A stretch of DNA of 64,000 nucleotides from NCBI RefSeq assembly GCF_020524035.2, contig NZ_CP129013.1:3031001-3095000 (forward strand), in the 5' to 3' direction. The translations under genes were made by a program, and so were the position numbers. The number at the start of each line of letters is the position of its first letter. Position 1 is the first letter of the stretch. This document shows positions 63,106 to 64,000 of the stretch, piece by piece. The notes under the pieces were generated by a model. That model was given only the letters and a program-made list of their open reading frames with translations, was not told the DNA's origin and ran no database searches. This DNA comes from Bacillus carboniphilus (lineage in GTDB: Bacteria; Bacillota; Bacilli; Bacillales; JAIVKR01).

Positions 63106-63220
63106 TAAAAGTTTAACAGAAATGGATGTGAATGATGTGGATTTAGATTATAATCACTAGAAAGAAGAACCCGTTTTTTTTAAAAAAATCAGAAGTAATT
63201 GAGAAGATGGAGAGATAAAT

Positions 63221-63967
63221 ATGTTAAGTTATAAAAATTCAACAAAAATTATTGAGGAAAGTGGAGTAGACACGGCCATTATTTCTGTAGGTGCTACCGA
63301 ACAGTTTGGTCCATACTTACCGATGCATTTGGATACATTGATAGCTGAAAAGTTCGCAGAAGCATTTGGGGATGTATTAAATGCTTATGTATTGCCAACT
63401 TTACCTTTTAACACTTCGGAAGAGCATGCAAGCTATAAAGGAACTATTACGGTAAGTCCTAATGTGTTAACTGGTATGTTGGAAGAAATGATCGTGAATC
63501 TATCAAAGCAAGGTTTTAAGAAATTCGTTTTATGTAATGGACATGGAGGAGCATATTGGGAGGCTGCATTTGTTAAACACTTGAACTACAAATACCCGGA
63601 AATGATCTTAATAACTGGACATCGTCATCAAGCATGGGAAGATGCTTTGAAAGAAACGGGGATTGAAGGGCTAAAAGAGAGGCATGCAGGTTTTTTATCC
63701 GTTTGTACTGCAATGTGGTTGTGTCCTGAATTAGTCAATGTTGCTTCAATGGGCTCTGATATACCAATAGAAAATAATAGATTTGCAGATTATGTTTCTT
63801 GGGATAGGCTAACAAAAGATGGTTGTTGGGGTAAGTTTGAAAAGGGTGTGTATACAGAAGAACAACTAGCTATGATTGGAAAAACATTTTGGACTTCGTT
63901 CATCGAAAAAAGAAGTGAGAGGTTGAAAGAGACTCTTGAAAATGCGTATCAAATAAAAATGTGTTGA
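63221..63967 (+). CDS. creatininase family protein
   Basis: This 248-residue protein has the metal-site motifs of the creatininase/formamide amidohydrolase family: VGATEQFGPYLPMHLDTLIAE (Glu, His, Asp, about residues 24-44) and CNGHGGAYWEA (about residues 106-116). The usual HAGExET block is changed to RHAGFLSVCTAM, so one acidic residue of the active centre region is missing. Relatives process formylated intermediates or mature small peptides. AGATGGAGAG precedes the ATG. The gene is complete; only 33 bp follow. Confidence 0.75.
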   Translation: MLSYKNSTKIIEESGVDTAIISVGATEQFGPYLPMHLDTLIAEKFAEAFGDVLNAYVLPTLPFNTSEEHASYKGTITVSPNVLTGMLEEMIVNLSKQGFKKFVLCNGHGGAYWEAAFVKHLNYKYPEMILITGHRHQAWEDALKETGIEGLKERHAGFLSVCTAMWLCPELVNVASMGSDIPIENNRFADYVSWDRLTKDGCWGKFEKGVYTEEQLAMIGKTFWTSFIEKRSERLKETLENAYQIKMC

Positions 63968-64000
63968 ATTGGTACGCTGGATACTCAGGGGGAATCGTTA

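Overview
The window looks like a chromosomal segment of a low-GC, endospore-forming member of the Bacillaceae. The evidence is the AT-rich composition, strong AGGAGG-type ribosome binding sites, T-tailed hairpin terminators, a squalene-hopene/sporulenol cyclase, and the run MoxR ATPase - DUF58 - transglutaminase - guaA - pbuG, which matches the Bacillus subtilis yeaC-yeaD-yebA-guaA-pbuG order. No rRNA, tRNA or CRISPR array was seen.

Layout. 1-5 kb: a sulfotransferase-like gene, a TetR-controlled oxidoreductase with a clear promoter/operator, and a tandem pair of cysteine-rich, possibly spore-surface proteins. 5-10 kb: a chromate transporter, a DUF817 membrane protein, sqhC, a methyltransferase and a deoxyribosyltransferase-like protein. 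10-14 kb: a DUF3885 gene broken by an IS4-family element and a small repeat element, then a MhqR-type MarR regulator with azoreductase and a palindromic operator. 14-21 kb: a SwrC-like RND exporter, a BmrA-like ABC exporter, an acetyltransferase and a serine hydrolase. 22-26 kb: malate synthase G with a divergent LysR regulator. 26-50 kb: an accessory region rich in small enzymes (GNAT acetyltransferases, NUDIX hydrolases, methyltransferases, hydrolases), lipoproteins, an AbrB-type antitoxin with a RelE-type toxin, a second IS4-family element and many decayed genes. 50-55 kb: small membrane and regulatory genes, a DsbA-like thioredoxin-fold protein and a solitary TnpB element. 55-64 kb: the conserved MoxR/DUF58/transglutaminase operon, then guaA and pbuG, each preceded by a guanine-class purine riboswitch and terminator, and a creatininase-family gene.

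The most unusual content is a dispersed family of small transposed repeats with 12-bp terminal inverted repeats (TGTTYAAAAAGT). There are two long copies of about 340 bp, two short copies of about 150 bp, one copy split by an IS, and several relics. Full copies are flanked by AT-rich 6-bp duplications ending in AAG or similar. Long copies carry three ~60-bp cassettes whose stems differ in sequence but keep pairing, so the fold, not the sequence, appears to be conserved. Two copies interrupt genes whose reading frames are restored by removing the element, and one copy is itself split by an IS with its own target duplication.

Several otherwise intact genes (guaA, pbuG, an M20 peptidase, a short-chain dehydrogenase, both transposases) carry single frameshifts in or next to homopolymer runs. 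This pattern suggests sequence error for at least some of them. Other genes (two NUDIX genes, an alpha/beta hydrolase lacking its nucleophile segment, a flavin reductase fragment) are truly decayed.
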